Counted from the stretch's first letter, positions 27,985-40,244 are shown. The stretch: DNA of 64,000 bases from Agrococcus baldri (GCA_900114805.1 FOZN01000003.1:310001-374000); one strand, 5' to 3'. Numbers and translations: made by a program. The notes: a model not told the origin generated them from the letters alone.

Positions 27985-28755
27985 TCACCCGGCGCCGAAC
28001 AGCGCCGGGAAGGTCGCGTATGCCCACGGGTAGCCGGCGAAAGCCGCGATGTCGATGAGCACGTGCGCCACGATCAGCGGCACGAGCCTGCCGGTGCGGG
28101 CGTAGAGCCAGCCGAACAGCACGCCCATGGCGATGTTGCCCAGCAGCGCCGGCACGCCCTGGTAGAGGTGGTAGACGCCGCGCAGCGCCGCAGCCGACAG
28201 GATGATCTGCCACGTGCCCCAGCCCAGCCGTCGCAGCCGCTCGAAGAGGTAGCCGATCACGATCACCTCCTCGGTGAGGCCCGCGCGCAGCGCCGACAGC
28301 AGCAGCACCGGGATCGTGAACCAGTGCGCGTCCAGCGGCGACGGCACGACGTCGACGGTCAGGCCGAGCGCGCGCCCCGCGAAGTACAGCGCGATGCCCG
28401 GCACGCCGATCACGAGCACGAGGGCGATGCCGGATGCGGTGTCGCGGCCCGGGCGGGTCCGGTCGATCCCGAGGGCGCCCAGGTGGGGCTGCCGGGTGCG
28501 CCACAGCAGCCAGACGACGAGCGCCACGGGCACCAGGTCGAGGAAGATGCCGGTCAGCTGGTAGGCCAGGTCGAGCCACGCGCGCTCCGAGCGGCTCGGG
28601 TTGAGCGCCACCTGCTGCTCGCCGATCGGCGCAGGGCGGGTGTTGAGATCGATGAACTGCAGCACCGACCAGATGGCGCTCGCGCCCAGGGACAGCAGCA
28701 GCACCAGGGCGATCTCGGTCGCGAGCCGGCGCCGAGCGGGAAGAGTGGCAGACAC
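27985..28755 (-). CDS. CPBP family intramembrane metalloprotease
   Basis: A 256-residue membrane protein with about seven hydrophobic segments. The CPBP/Abi motifs are present: Glu pair E162-E163 in GLTEEVIVIGYL, His196 in RGVYHLYQG and H231-x3-D235 in HVLIDI, which together form the proposed glutamic/metal active site facing the membrane. The Arg often seen after the Glu pair is Ile here, as in many actinobacterial members. Substrate unknown. The GTG start has TAGCGT 6 bases upstream and no Shine-Dalgarno site. Confidence 0.88.
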   Translation of the reverse strand: MSATLPARRRLATEIALVLLLSLGASAIWSVLQFIDLNTRPAPIGEQQVALNPSRSERAWLDLAYQLTGIFLDLVPVALVVWLLWRTRQPHLGALGIDRTRPGRDTASGIALVLVIGVPGIALYFAGRALGLTVDVVPSPLDAHWFTIPVLLLSALRAGLTEEVIVIGYLFERLRRLGWGTWQIILSAAALRGVYHLYQGVPALLGNIAMGVLFGWLYARTGRLVPLIVAHVLIDIAAFAGYPWAYATFPALFGAG

Positions 28756-28761
28756 CCCTCA

Positions 28762-28767
28762 ACGCTA
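28762..28767 (-). promoter_or_regulatory. -10 box of CPBP gene, leaderless start
   Basis: Reverse-strand TAGCGT lies exactly 6 bases from the GTG start codon. Confidence 0.55.
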
Positions 28768-28849
28768 GGGCCATCGCACCTCAGGGTTGTGTAAGCACCA
28801 ACTTGGTAACGATCACGTCACCTGGCCGTTCTGCCCGCATCCGCGTGCA

Positions 28850-28855
28850 TAGACT
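28850..28855 (+). promoter_or_regulatory. Probable -10 box of peptide-transport operon
   Basis: TAGACT lies 67 bases before the binding-protein GTG. It would give a leader of about 60 bases containing AGGAGG at 28909-28914. The -35 is not clear. Confidence 0.4.
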
Positions 28856-28922
28856 GCCCGTATCTCAACGAGCACTGCGGCTCTTGCGGCCGTGCGCTCA
28901 CCCTGCACAGGAGGAAACACCA

Positions 28923-30737
28923 GTGACACACATGATGAGGCGTCGCGGTCGCGCGCTCGCCGGGCTGGCCATCGGCACTGCCGCTATGGTCGCGCTCGCG
29001 GGCTGCACCACGACCACCCCCGAGCCCGGCGAGTCCGGCGACAGCGGCGAGGCCACCACGGGCGGCACGATCAGCATCGCTCAGACCAACGCGGTCACGG
29101 CGCTGACGTCGGCGACGCCCGATGCCAACCTGAACACCAACGGCATGGTCGACTACCTGATGGGCAACGCCACGGGTCCCGGCTCGATGTTCTACGTCGA
29201 CAGCGAGTTCAACGTCGTCCCCGACGAGACCAACGCGACCGTCGAGCTCGTCAGCGAAGACCCGCTGGTCGTCACCTACACCGTCGACCCCGAGGCCGTC
29301 TGGTCCGACGGCACGGCCATGTCGACCACCGACCTGCTGCTGTCGTGGGCGATCGGCTCCGGCTGGTTCGACGACGCGACCTACGCCGAGGACGGCACGG
29401 TCGCAGATGGCAACCAGTACTTCCAGCTCGCCGGCTCGACCACCGGACTCGACACCACCGAGTTCCCGGAGATCGACGCGGAGGCTGGCACGCTGACGCT
29501 CACCTACGGCGAGCCGTACGTCGACTGGAACCTGGTCAACCTGATCGGCAAGCCGGCGCACGTCTTCGCTGAGCACGCCGGCTTCGGCTCGGTGGAGGAG
29601 CTCGCGACGTTCCTCGAGGAGACGCCTGCTGGTGACCCCGAGGCTCCGGTCGAGGCCAACGAGCAGCTCCAGGCGCTCGCCGAGCTCTGGAACACGGGCT
29701 ACAACATCACGTCGATGCCGACGGACGAGAGCCTGCTGGTCAGCGCCGGCATGTGGATCCCGAAGGACTTCCAGGCTGACGACGGTGGCTTCATCTCCTT
29801 CGAGCCGAACCCCGAGTGGCGCGGCGAGAACCAGCCCTCGTTCGACGAGCTGATCATCCGCTTCATCGGTGACCCGAACGCGCAGATCACCGCTCTCCAG
29901 AACGGTGAGGTCGACATCATCGAGCCGCAGCCCTCGGCTGACACGCTCGCTGCCATCGAGGCCTTCGGCGGCACCCTGATCCAGGGTTCGCAGCTGTCCT
30001 ACGACCACCTCGACCTGACGATGAACTCCGAGGTCTTCTCCGACCCGGCCGTGCGCGAGGCCTTCCTGCTCACGATCCCGCGTCAGCAGATCCTCGAGTC
30101 GATCGTCACGCCGGTGCAGCCGGACGCCGAGGTGCTGAACTCGCAGATGTTCGTCACCAACCAGCCGCAGTACGCCGACGCCATCGCGTCGAACGGCTAC
30201 AGCGACTTCGCGGAGCCCGACATCGAGCGCGCCACCGAGCTGCTCGCCGGCGCCACGCCGACGGTCAGCATCCTCTACAACATCAACAACCCGAACCGTG
30301 TCGACGCGTTCCAGCTGATCCAGGCGAGCGCGGCTGAGGCCGGGTTCAACGTCGAGGACGCCGGTTCGGCCGACTGGGGCTCGCTGCTCGGCAGCGGCAG
30401 CTACGACGCCTCCATCTTCGGCTGGATTTCGTCGGGTGTCGGCTACGCCGGCCTGCCGCAGATCTGGCAGACCGGTGGCGGTGGCAACTACAACGGCTAC
30501 TCCAACGCCGAGGTGGACGCCCTGGTTGACGAGTCGCAGACGATCATCGGCGACACCGCTCGCATCGACGAGATCATGATCGAGATGGATGGCCTGACGC
30601 GCGAGGACTTCTACGGTCTGCCGCTCTTCCAGGTCCCCGGTCTGGTCGCGACGAACGGCACCGTCGACGGTGTTGTCTACAACGGCGGCCAGACGGGCGC
30701 CATCTGGAACACCTGGGAGTGGTCGCTCGTCGGCTGA
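28923..30737 (+). CDS. Peptide ABC transporter substrate-binding lipoprotein
   Basis: A 604-residue family-5 solute-binding lipoprotein with lipobox LAGC (about residues 25-28) followed by a Thr/Glu/Gly/Ser linker. The mature part has the OppA/DppA layout (VWSDGTAMSTTDLLLSWAIGS; DELIIRFIGDPNAQITALQNGEVDIIEPQP). AGGAGG sits 8 bases before the GTG. The gene uses noticeably more GCT, GGT and TCT codons than its neighbours, which suggests high expression. A very stable hairpin separates it from the permease genes, a usual way to keep the binding protein in excess. It delivers oligopeptides to the permeases at 30880 and 32418. Confidence 0.93.
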   Translation: MTHMMRRRGRALAGLAIGTAAMVALAGCTTTTPEPGESGDSGEATTGGTISIAQTNAVTALTSATPDANLNTNGMVDYLMGNATGPGSMFYVDSEFNVVPDETNATVELVSEDPLVVTYTVDPEAVWSDGTAMSTTDLLLSWAIGSGWFDDATYAEDGTVADGNQYFQLAGSTTGLDTTEFPEIDAEAGTLTLTYGEPYVDWNLVNLIGKPAHVFAEHAGFGSVEELATFLEETPAGDPEAPVEANEQLQALAELWNTGYNITSMPTDESLLVSAGMWIPKDFQADDGGFISFEPNPEWRGENQPSFDELIIRFIGDPNAQITALQNGEVDIIEPQPSADTLAAIEAFGGTLIQGSQLSYDHLDLTMNSEVFSDPAVREAFLLTIPRQQILESIVTPVQPDAEVLNSQMFVTNQPQYADAIASNGYSDFAEPDIERATELLAGATPTVSILYNINNPNRVDAFQLIQASAAEAGFNVEDAGSADWGSLLGSGSYDASIFGWISSGVGYAGLPQIWQTGGGGNYNGYSNAEVDALVDESQTIIGDTARIDEIMIEMDGLTREDFYGLPLFQVPGLVATNGTVDGVVYNGGQTGAIWNTWEWSLVG

Positions 30738-30774
30738 CGCTGACGGGAGATAGTATTCCCAGCTAGTCCTCTCC

Positions 30775-30814
30775 GGCCGTGGCTGTCGGGACCCAGGTCC
30801 CGGCAGCCACGGCC
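30775..30814 (+). terminator. Strong hairpin between binding-protein and permease genes
   Basis: GGCCGTGGCTG-T-CGGGACC (30775-30793) pairs with GGTCCCG-G-CAGCCACGGCC (30796-30814) over about 19 pairs with a short loop. It likely attenuates read-through into the permeases or protects the 3' end of the binding-protein mRNA. Confidence 0.65.
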
Positions 30815-30879
30815 AACCCGTGTCCGTCCTCGATCGCGCGAGATCCGCGCGGTCGCGAGAGATCGGAGCTGCAGAGCAC

Positions 30880-32417
<1,538 letters not shown>

Positions 32418-32421
<4 letters not shown>

Positions 32422-33410
32422 CGAACACCGCAATCTCCGACGCGGAGGTCGGTCAGAGCCAGGCTCGGCTGATCTTCCGGCGCTTCGTCACGAACAAGAC
32501 CGCAATGGTCTCGTTCGTGCTGCTCATCGCCATCTTCGGGTTCTCGATCTCCGCGATCGGGCTGGGCCCGATCCCGGGCTGGTGGCACTACAACTTCTAC
32601 GCCCCCATGCCCACCGCCAACGAGGGCAGGCCCACGCTCTCGATCATCCCCGAGTGGCTGGGCGGCAGCGGCATCTCGCTCGGTGATCACCCCTTCGGGC
32701 AGACCCGCATCGGCGTCGACTACTTCGCCGCCACTATGCGCGGGGTGCAGAACTCGTTCGTCGTGATCGTGCTGCTCGCCGGTGTCGCCACCGTGCTCGG
32801 CACCGTCGTGGGCGCCATCGCGGGCTACTACCGCGGCTGGGTCGACGCCGTGCTGATGCGCATCACCGACGTCTTCATCGTCATCCCGACGATCGTCGTC
32901 GGCGCGGTGGTCGGCCGCATGACCGGCGGCCTCGGTGTCTCGTTCCTCGCCATCGCCCTTGGGCTCGTGGCGTGGATGGGCATCGCCCGTCTCGTGCGCG
33001 CCGAGTTCCTGTCGCTGCGCGAGCGCGAGTTCGTGGAGGCGGCGCGCGTCGCCGGCGCGAGCGACGCTCGCATCATCTTCAAGCACATCCTGCCGAACGC
33101 GATGGGCGTGGTGATCGTCGCGGCCTCGCTGATCGCCGCCGCGGCGATCCTGCTCGAGACGGCGCTGAGCTACCTCGGCTACGGCATCCACGCACCCGAG
33201 CGCTCGCTCGGGCTGCTGGTCTCCGAGAACCAGTCGGCCTTCTCCACCCGGCCGTGGCTGTTCTGGTACCCGGCGTTCTTCACCGTCGCACCGGCGCTGC
33301 TGATCAACTTCATCGGCGACGGCCTGCGCGACGCGTTCGACCCGCGCCAGAAGCGCTTCTCGATCCGCCGCACCAAGGAGCTGCCTGAGACCACGGAGCA
33401 GCGATCGTGA
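32418..33410 (+). CDS. Peptide ABC transporter permease, DppC-like
   Basis: A 330-residue membrane permease, partner of the upstream DppB-like protein. The N-terminal OppC segment (RLIFRRFVTNKTAMVSFVLLIAIF) leads to a periplasmic loop of about 70 residues. The transmembrane core then carries the EAA motif VEAARVAGASDARIIFKHILPNAMG. The C-terminal NFIGDGLRDAFDPRQKR is typical of DppC. The GTG overlaps the previous stop by four bases. The operon continuity breaks after this gene: an antisense gene fills the next 690 bases. Confidence 0.94.
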
Positions 33411-33424
33411 CCCGCGGCGCTGCC

Positions 33425-34042
33425 TCAGAGCAGCAGCGGCACGGTGGCCGCGAGCACGGGCCCGCCCACCAGTGCGGCCACACGGCCCCAGTGCACCGTG
33501 ACGGGCACGGCGACGTCGTCGGCGTCGACGCGACTGGCGGGGCGCTGCTCCCAGCGCTGGCGCACGAGCGCCGCAGCATCGCCCGACTCGGTGCCGGGCA
33601 GGTCGCCGACGGGGATGCCGCTGTCGAGCGCGCTGCGGGGGTCGCGCGGGTCGCGGTCGTCGCGCACGCGCTTGGCGGCTCGGCGCGCGGCGAGCGCGCT
33701 CGCCTGCGGCGCGCACCAGACGGGCCACGCACGTCCGGGCGTGTGCAGCGTGAGGGAGTACTTCGTGTCGACGTGGATGAGCGCATCCCAGGAGACCGAG
33801 ATGGTGCGCAGCGGGTTGCGGATCTGAGCACCGCGCGCACCCACCTCGAGCGCCGGCGCCCACAGCCCGGCGTACGCGGCGTACGCCAACCACGCGACCA
33901 CGATGGCGGTCGCGACCACGCCCTGCAGCTGCGACTGCAGCGCGAGCAGCACGCCGAGCACCGCGAGCAGCGCCCACGAGGCGATCGCGAAGCCGCGGTT
34001 GACGCGGGAATGGACGGTCACAGCACGCAGATCGTCGTTCAC
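33425..34042 (-). CDS. PH-domain-like membrane protein, antisense inside dpp operon
   Basis: A 205-residue protein on the opposite strand between the permease and ATPase genes. Two N-terminal membrane helices (FAIASWALLAVLGVLLAL and VVATAIVVAWLAYAAYAGLW) are followed by a bacterial PH-like beta domain (LEVGARGAQIRNPLRTISVSWDALIHVDTKYSLTLHTPGRAWPVWCAP). A charged linker and a third C-terminal helix (VAALVGGPVLAATVPLLL) complete it. Similar membrane PH proteins are common and uncharacterised in actinobacteria. GTG 34042 is preferred over a longer frame that would run into the ATPase promoter area. It converges on dppC, with 14 bases between stops. Confidence 0.78.
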   Translation of the reverse strand: MNDDLRAVTVHSRVNRGFAIASWALLAVLGVLLALQSQLQGVVATAIVVAWLAYAAYAGLWAPALEVGARGAQIRNPLRTISVSWDALIHVDTKYSLTLHTPGRAWPVWCAPQASALAARRAAKRVRDDRDPRDPRSALDSGIPVGDLPGTESGDAAALVRQRWEQRPASRVDADDVAVPVTVHWGRVAALVGGPVLAATVPLLL

Positions 34043-34104
34043 AGCCTTATCGTCGCAGGCGCCACCGCGCCCGGCGAATCCGACACCCCGCTGCAGGAGG
34101 CGGC

Positions 34105-36003
34105 ATGACATCCCAGACTGACACCATCCAGCACGCCGCCGGTGACGTGCCCGTGCTCCACATCTCGGGCCTCAACGTCGCCTTCGCGGTCGACGGCTAC
34201 TGGGTCCCGGCTGCGAAGGACGTCTCGTTCGAGATCGGTCGCGGCGAGGTCGTCGCCGTCGTCGGCGAGTCCGGCTCCGGCAAGAGCGTCTCGTCGATGG
34301 CGATCCTCGATCTGCTGCCGAAGAACGCTCGCATCAGCGGCGACATCAAGCTCTCGGGCGACAGCCTGCGCGGCATGTCGCCGGGTGCCATGCGCGAGGT
34401 GCGCGGCAATCGTGTCGCCGCGATCTTCCAGGAGCCGATGACGGCACTGAACCCGGTCTTCACCGTCGGGTTCCAGATCATGGAATCGCTGCGCCTCCAC
34501 CGCGGCATGACGCCGAGCCAGGCTGAGGTCCGTGCGCTCGAGATGCTCGGCCTGGTCGAGCTGCCCGACCCGACGAAGGCGTTCAAGTCGTACCCGCACC
34601 AGCTCTCTGGCGGGCAGCGGCAGCGCGCCATGATCGCGATGGCGCTCTCGCTCGATCCGGAGCTGCTGATCGCCGACGAGCCGACCACGGCGCTCGACGT
34701 CACGGTGCAGGCGGAGATCCTCGAGCTCATGCGCTCCCTGAAGGACCGGCTGGGCTCGGCGGTGCTGCTGATCACGCACGACATGGGCGTCGTCGCCGAC
34801 CTCGCCGACTGGGTCGTCGTGATGGAGAAGGGCGTCATCGTCGAGCAGGGCCCGGTGAAGGAGATCTTCGCGGCGCCGAAGGAGCAGTACACGCAGATGC
34901 TCCTCTCATCCGTGCCGCGGCTGGGCGAAGGCGCCGACAAGGAAGACGCGATCGATCTGACCGCTGCCCTGGCACTGGCAGCCCACGACGACAGCGACGC
35001 GGAGCTGCAGCAGCGCGTGGAGGCCAACGCCCGCGTCGCGGAAGCTGCCCGTCGGGACGAGAAGGTGCACGAGGGCGCACCCGTGCTGGTGCTCGACAAC
35101 GTCGCGATCGAGTACGGCAGCAAGGGCAAGCTGGGTGCGTTCCGCGCCGTCGACGGCGCCTCGCTGCAGATCCACGCCGGCGAGATCCTCGGCCTCGTGG
35201 GCGAGTCGGGCTCCGGCAAGTCGACGATCGGCCGAGCTGCGATCGGCCTGCAGCCGATCGCAGAGGGACGGCTCGAGGTCGCCGGCGTCGACATCTCGCG
35301 CATCGATCGCAAGATCGCGCGCAGCCTCAACCGCAAGGTCGGCATCGTCTTCCAGGATCCGTCGTCGTCGCTGAACCCGCGGCTCCCCATCGGCGAGTCC
35401 ATCGGCGAGCCGATGTACCTGGCGAAGATCCACCGCGGTGCTGCGCTCGACAAGCGCGTCGAGGAGCTGCTCGACGCCGTGCGCCTGCCGAAGAACTACC
35501 GCAACCGCTTCCCGCATGAGCTCTCGGGCGGGCAGAAGCAGCGCGTCGGCATCGCGCGCGCACTGTCGATGAGCCCCGAGCTGCTGGTGGCCGACGAGCC
35601 GACGAGCGCGCTCGACGTCTCGGTGCAGGCGACGGTGCTCGAGCTGCTGCAGGAGCTGCAGCGCGAGCAGGGCTTCGCGTGCCTGTTCATCAGCCACGAC
35701 CTCGCGGTGGTCGACATCATGAGCGACCGCATCGCCGTGATGCACCACGGCAAGATCGTGGAGCAGGGCTCGCGCGACGCGATCCTGCGCGCACCGCAGG
35801 AGGCGTACACGCAGCGTCTCATCGCGGCGATCCCGGTGCCGGACCCCGACAAGCAGCGCGCGCGCCGCGAGCTGCGGCAGCAGGTGCTCGCCCGCACCGC
35901 CGCGGAGTCCGACGAGCAGGGCGCCGGCGACGGCGTCGACGTCGACGAGATGGTGGACGACCGCAAGACCGAGACGGCGATCGAGGAGGAGCGCAACGTC
36001 TGA
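34105..36003 (+). CDS. Peptide ABC transporter ATPase, fused DppD-DppF
   Basis: A 632-residue protein with two complete ABC ATPase domains. Domain 1 has Walker A GESGSGKS at 54-61 and LSGGQ at 167-171. Domain 2 has GESGSGKS at 366-373 and LSGGQ at about 473-477, with the oligopeptide C-terminal extensions between. It powers peptide import by the two permeases. AGGAGG lies 4 bases before the ATG. It has its own short upstream region (34043-34104), because the preceding permease genes are separated from it by the antisense PH-like gene. The C-terminal tail is charged. Confidence 0.95.
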   Translation: MTSQTDTIQHAAGDVPVLHISGLNVAFAVDGYWVPAAKDVSFEIGRGEVVAVVGESGSGKSVSSMAILDLLPKNARISGDIKLSGDSLRGMSPGAMREVRGNRVAAIFQEPMTALNPVFTVGFQIMESLRLHRGMTPSQAEVRALEMLGLVELPDPTKAFKSYPHQLSGGQRQRAMIAMALSLDPELLIADEPTTALDVTVQAEILELMRSLKDRLGSAVLLITHDMGVVADLADWVVVMEKGVIVEQGPVKEIFAAPKEQYTQMLLSSVPRLGEGADKEDAIDLTAALALAAHDDSDAELQQRVEANARVAEAARRDEKVHEGAPVLVLDNVAIEYGSKGKLGAFRAVDGASLQIHAGEILGLVGESGSGKSTIGRAAIGLQPIAEGRLEVAGVDISRIDRKIARSLNRKVGIVFQDPSSSLNPRLPIGESIGEPMYLAKIHRGAALDKRVEELLDAVRLPKNYRNRFPHELSGGQKQRVGIARALSMSPELLVADEPTSALDVSVQATVLELLQELQREQGFACLFISHDLAVVDIMSDRIAVMHHGKIVEQGSRDAILRAPQEAYTQRLIAAIPVPDPDKQRARRELRQQVLARTAAESDEQGAGDGVDVDEMVDDRKTETAIEEERNV

Positions 36004-36031
36004 GGCGCGCTGCACGGCCGCGGTCGCCCGC

Positions 36032-36037
36032 TAGGAT
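36032..36037 (+). promoter_or_regulatory. Probable -10 box of typA
   Basis: TAGGAT lies about 50 bases before the typA ATG, inside the 84-base gap after the ABC ATPase gene. Confidence 0.4.
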
Positions 36038-36087
36038 GGGCGATCGCGGCCGTTCGTCGCACATTCCTCACACCGGAAGGCACCCGC

Positions 36088-37989
<1,902 letters not shown>

Positions 37990-38073
37990 CCAGCGCTGAC
38001 GCGGACCCCTTCCGCCCTCGTGACCGACGCCAGCGTCCACGATGGCAGAAGGGGTCCGACTGCGCTGCGCTGG
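37990..38073 (+). terminator. Inverted repeat after typA
   Basis: CGGACCCCTTC (38002-38012) and GAAGGGGTCCG (38048-38058) are perfect 11-base arms, with outer arms CCAGCG (37990-37995) and CGCTGG (38068-38073). The 35-base loop contains a small hairpin GACGC-CA-GCGTC. It could be the typA terminator or a small repeat element. Confidence 0.5.
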
Positions 38074-38149
38074 CACGGACACACGCGACGCGCGAGGTCA
38101 CGGACCGTCACGTTCCGTCACACTCGCCGCTGCCGGACCGCGGGGCGCC

Positions 38150-38155
38150 TAGCGT
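38150..38155 (+). promoter_or_regulatory. -10 box, leaderless start
   Basis: TAGCGT lies exactly 6 bases before the ATG at 38162, with no ribosome binding site. Confidence 0.55.
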
Positions 38156-38161
38156 GGCGCC

Positions 38162-38767
38162 ATGACGCATCACGCATCCTTGGCGCGGCAGCCGCCGTCG
38201 ACCGCCGGGCCGCTGCGCATCGTCGCGGTGAGCGGCAGCCTGCACCGGCCGTCGTCGACCACGGCGCTCGTCGCCGCGCTCGCGCGGGCGGTGGCGGGCC
38301 GCATCGACGCGCGGATCGAGGTGGTCGAGATGGCGGTGGTCGGCCCGCAGCTCGCCGGTGCGCTCGAACGCGGGGCTGTGCAGGCCGCCGCGGTGCAGGC
38401 GATCGAGGCGATCGAGGCCGCCGACCTGCTGGTGGTGGGCAGCCCGGTCTACCGGGGGAGCTTCACGGGCCTGTTCAAGCACCTCTTCGACTTCGTCGAC
38501 CAGCGCGCGCTGATCGACACCCCGGTGCTGCTGGCCGCCACCGGCGGCTCGCACCGCCACGCGCTCACCATCGAGCACCAGCTGCGCCCGCTGTTCGCCT
38601 TCTTCCAGGCGCTCACGCTGCCGGTGGGGGTCTACGCCTCCAGCGCGGAGTTCGAGGGCGGTCGGGTGCGCTGCCCCGAGGTGCTCGAGCGCATCGAGGC
38701 GGCCGCCGATCGGGCGCTGCCCTACCTTTCCAGGCGCCCGGCGCCCGTGCGCCCCACCGCCTGGTAG
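38162..38767 (+). CDS. NAD(P)H-dependent FMN reductase, MsuE/SsuE-like
   Basis: A 201-residue flavodoxin-fold enzyme: IVAVSGSLHRPSSTTAL is the FMN-phosphate loop and VVGSPVYRGSFTGLFKHLFDFVD the second FMN-binding segment typical of the MsuE/SsuE group. Such enzymes supply reduced FMN to two-component monooxygenases. No monooxygenase gene is adjacent, so the partner is unknown. It is predicted leaderless and is followed by mshB after 62 bases. Confidence 0.88.
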   Translation: MTHHASLARQPPSTAGPLRIVAVSGSLHRPSSTTALVAALARAVAGRIDARIEVVEMAVVGPQLAGALERGAVQAAAVQAIEAIEAADLLVVGSPVYRGSFTGLFKHLFDFVDQRALIDTPVLLAATGGSHRHALTIEHQLRPLFAFFQALTLPVGVYASSAEFEGGRVRCPEVLERIEAAADRALPYLSRRPAPVRPTAW

Positions 38768-38829
38768 CCGCGCCGCGTCGTGGACGCGCGTCCGAGCGCG
38801 TGCGCGCGGGGTGGTTGGATGGGAGGCAA

Positions 38830-39924
38830 ATGGATCCCCGCCTCGAGCGCGTGATGTTCGTGCACGCCCACCCAGACGACGAGACGCTCTCGACCGGCGC
38901 CGCGATCGCCTCTGTGGCCGCGGGCGGCGGCGACGCCGTCGTGGTCACCTTCACGCTCGGCGAGCGCGGCGAGATCCGCGCCGACGCGCAGGCGGCGGTC
39001 GACGAGGTCGGCATCGGCGAGGTGCGCCGGGCCGAGCTCGAGGCGGCCCTGCGCGCCCTCGGGGCCCGCGGCCGCCGCATCCACGGCTGGGACGACTCCG
39101 GCATGGCCTGGCACCGCAGCGGCAAGGCGCAGGCCGCGCCCGATGCGCCGCCCACCTCCCTGAGCCGCGCCGACGCCGACGACCTGGCGGATGCGCTGGG
39201 CTTCGTCGTCGAGGAGATCGACCCGACCGCGCTGGTCACCTACGACGCCGACGGCGGCTACGGCCACCCCGACCACGTCGCCGCCCACCATGCCGCCGTG
39301 CTAGTCGCCCGGCGCTACGACCTGCCGCTCTACGTGCGGGCGAAGGCCGCCGCCGACGTCTCCTTCCCGCTCGCGCCGGTGAAGGACCGGGTGCTCGACG
39401 CGCTCGCGCAGCACCGCTCGCAGCTGACGGTGGAGGGCGACGACGTGCTGCACGTCGGCGGCCAGCGTCGGCCGATCGACGCGGTGGAGCACTACCGGCT
39501 GATCGAGACCCGGCCGCAGCGGCGCACCCGCTGGTCACTGCGCCTGGGGGCGCTCGCCGCGGGCGCGGTGGTCGGCGTGGTCGGCACCTTCTCGCACCAG
39601 CAGCTGCCGTGGGGCCTCGGCCTCTCGCTGATCGCCGCCGTGGGTCTGATCACCGGCATCCGCGCGGCGAGCGGCTCCCGGCCGATGACGCTCGCCTCGG
39701 TGATCGGCCTGGTCGGGGTGGTCGCCGTCATCGCCATCGACCCGCTCGGGCGCGGCGCCTGGGGCACGGAGCGCTCCCTGGTGCCCTCGAACCTCGCCGG
39801 CTGGCTCTGGTCGCTCGTCCCCGCGGCGGCATCGCTGTTCGCGCTGGCGTGGCCGGATGCCGAAGCGCGGCGGCGGATTAGGATGGCAGCGAAGCACAGG
39901 ACGGAAGGGGAGGAGAACCGATGA
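38830..39924 (+). CDS. mshB: MshB-like mycothiol deacetylase with membrane C-terminus
   Basis: A 364-residue PIG-L/LmbE-family zinc deacetylase. The first zinc motif AHPDDE is at 13-18 and the third ligand His in GYGHPDH at about 149. The length and DSGMAWHRSG segment fit MshB, which deacetylates GlcNAc-inositol in mycothiol synthesis. The final about 125 residues are not enzyme: they form about four hydrophobic helices (LRLGALAAGAVVGVVGTF, GLGLSLIAAVGLITGI, ASVIGLVGVVAVIAIDPL, LAGWLWSLVPAAASLFALAW), so the enzyme is probably tethered to the membrane. The ATG follows GGGAGG. The stop overlaps the ferredoxin ATG by four bases. Confidence 0.88.
   Translation: MDPRLERVMFVHAHPDDETLSTGAAIASVAAGGGDAVVVTFTLGERGEIRADAQAAVDEVGIGEVRRAELEAALRALGARGRRIHGWDDSGMAWHRSGKAQAAPDAPPTSLSRADADDLADALGFVVEEIDPTALVTYDADGGYGHPDHVAAHHAAVLVARRYDLPLYVRAKAAADVSFPLAPVKDRVLDALAQHRSQLTVEGDDVLHVGGQRRPIDAVEHYRLIETRPQRRTRWSLRLGALAAGAVVGVVGTFSHQQLPWGLGLSLIAAVGLITGIRAASGSRPMTLASVIGLVGVVAVIAIDPLGRGAWGTERSLVPSNLAGWLWSLVPAAASLFALAWPDAEARRRIRMAAKHRTEGEENR
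39879..39884 (+). promoter_or_regulatory. Probable internal -10 box for ferredoxin gene
   Basis: TAGGAT lies within the 3' end of mshB, 36 bases before the ferredoxin ATG, and the GGAAGGGGAGGAG ribosome site follows. It could give the ferredoxin its own transcript. Confidence 0.35.
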
Positions 39925-40244
39925 CCTACGTGATCGCGCTCCCGTGCGTCGACCTCAAGGATCGCGCCTGCGTCGACGAGTGCCCGGTGGACTGCATCTA
40001 CGAGGGTGAGCGGATGCTCTACATCCACCCCGACGAGTGCGTCGACTGCGGCGCCTGCGAACCGGTGTGCCCGGTCGAGGCGATCTTCTACGAGGACGAC
40101 ACGCCTGAGGAGTGGGCCGAGTACTACGAGGCCAACGTGCACTTCTTCGACGAGATCGGCTCGCCCGGCGGCGCAGCCAAGGTCGGCGTGATCAAGCACG
40201 ATCACCCGATCGTCGCCGCGCTGCCGCCGCAGCAGCACGACTGA
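39921..40244 (+). CDS. fdxA: 7Fe ferredoxin (FdxA/FdxC type)
   Basis: A 107-residue electron carrier with eight cysteines. C9, C17 and C50 would bind the 3Fe-4S cluster, and C21, C40, C43 and C46 the 4Fe-4S cluster, matching Azotobacter-type 7Fe ferredoxins; C25 is the extra free cysteine. Its acidic C-terminus (EEWAEYYEANVHFFDEIGSPGGAAKVG) is typical of the actinobacterial form. A purine-rich ribosome site precedes the ATG. It overlaps mshB upstream and dapC downstream, and the ferredoxin-dapC pairing is conserved in actinobacteria. Confidence 0.95.
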   Translation: MTYVIALPCVDLKDRACVDECPVDCIYEGERMLYIHPDECVDCGACEPVCPVEAIFYEDDTPEEWAEYYEANVHFFDEIGSPGGAAKVGVIKHDHPIVAALPPQQHD

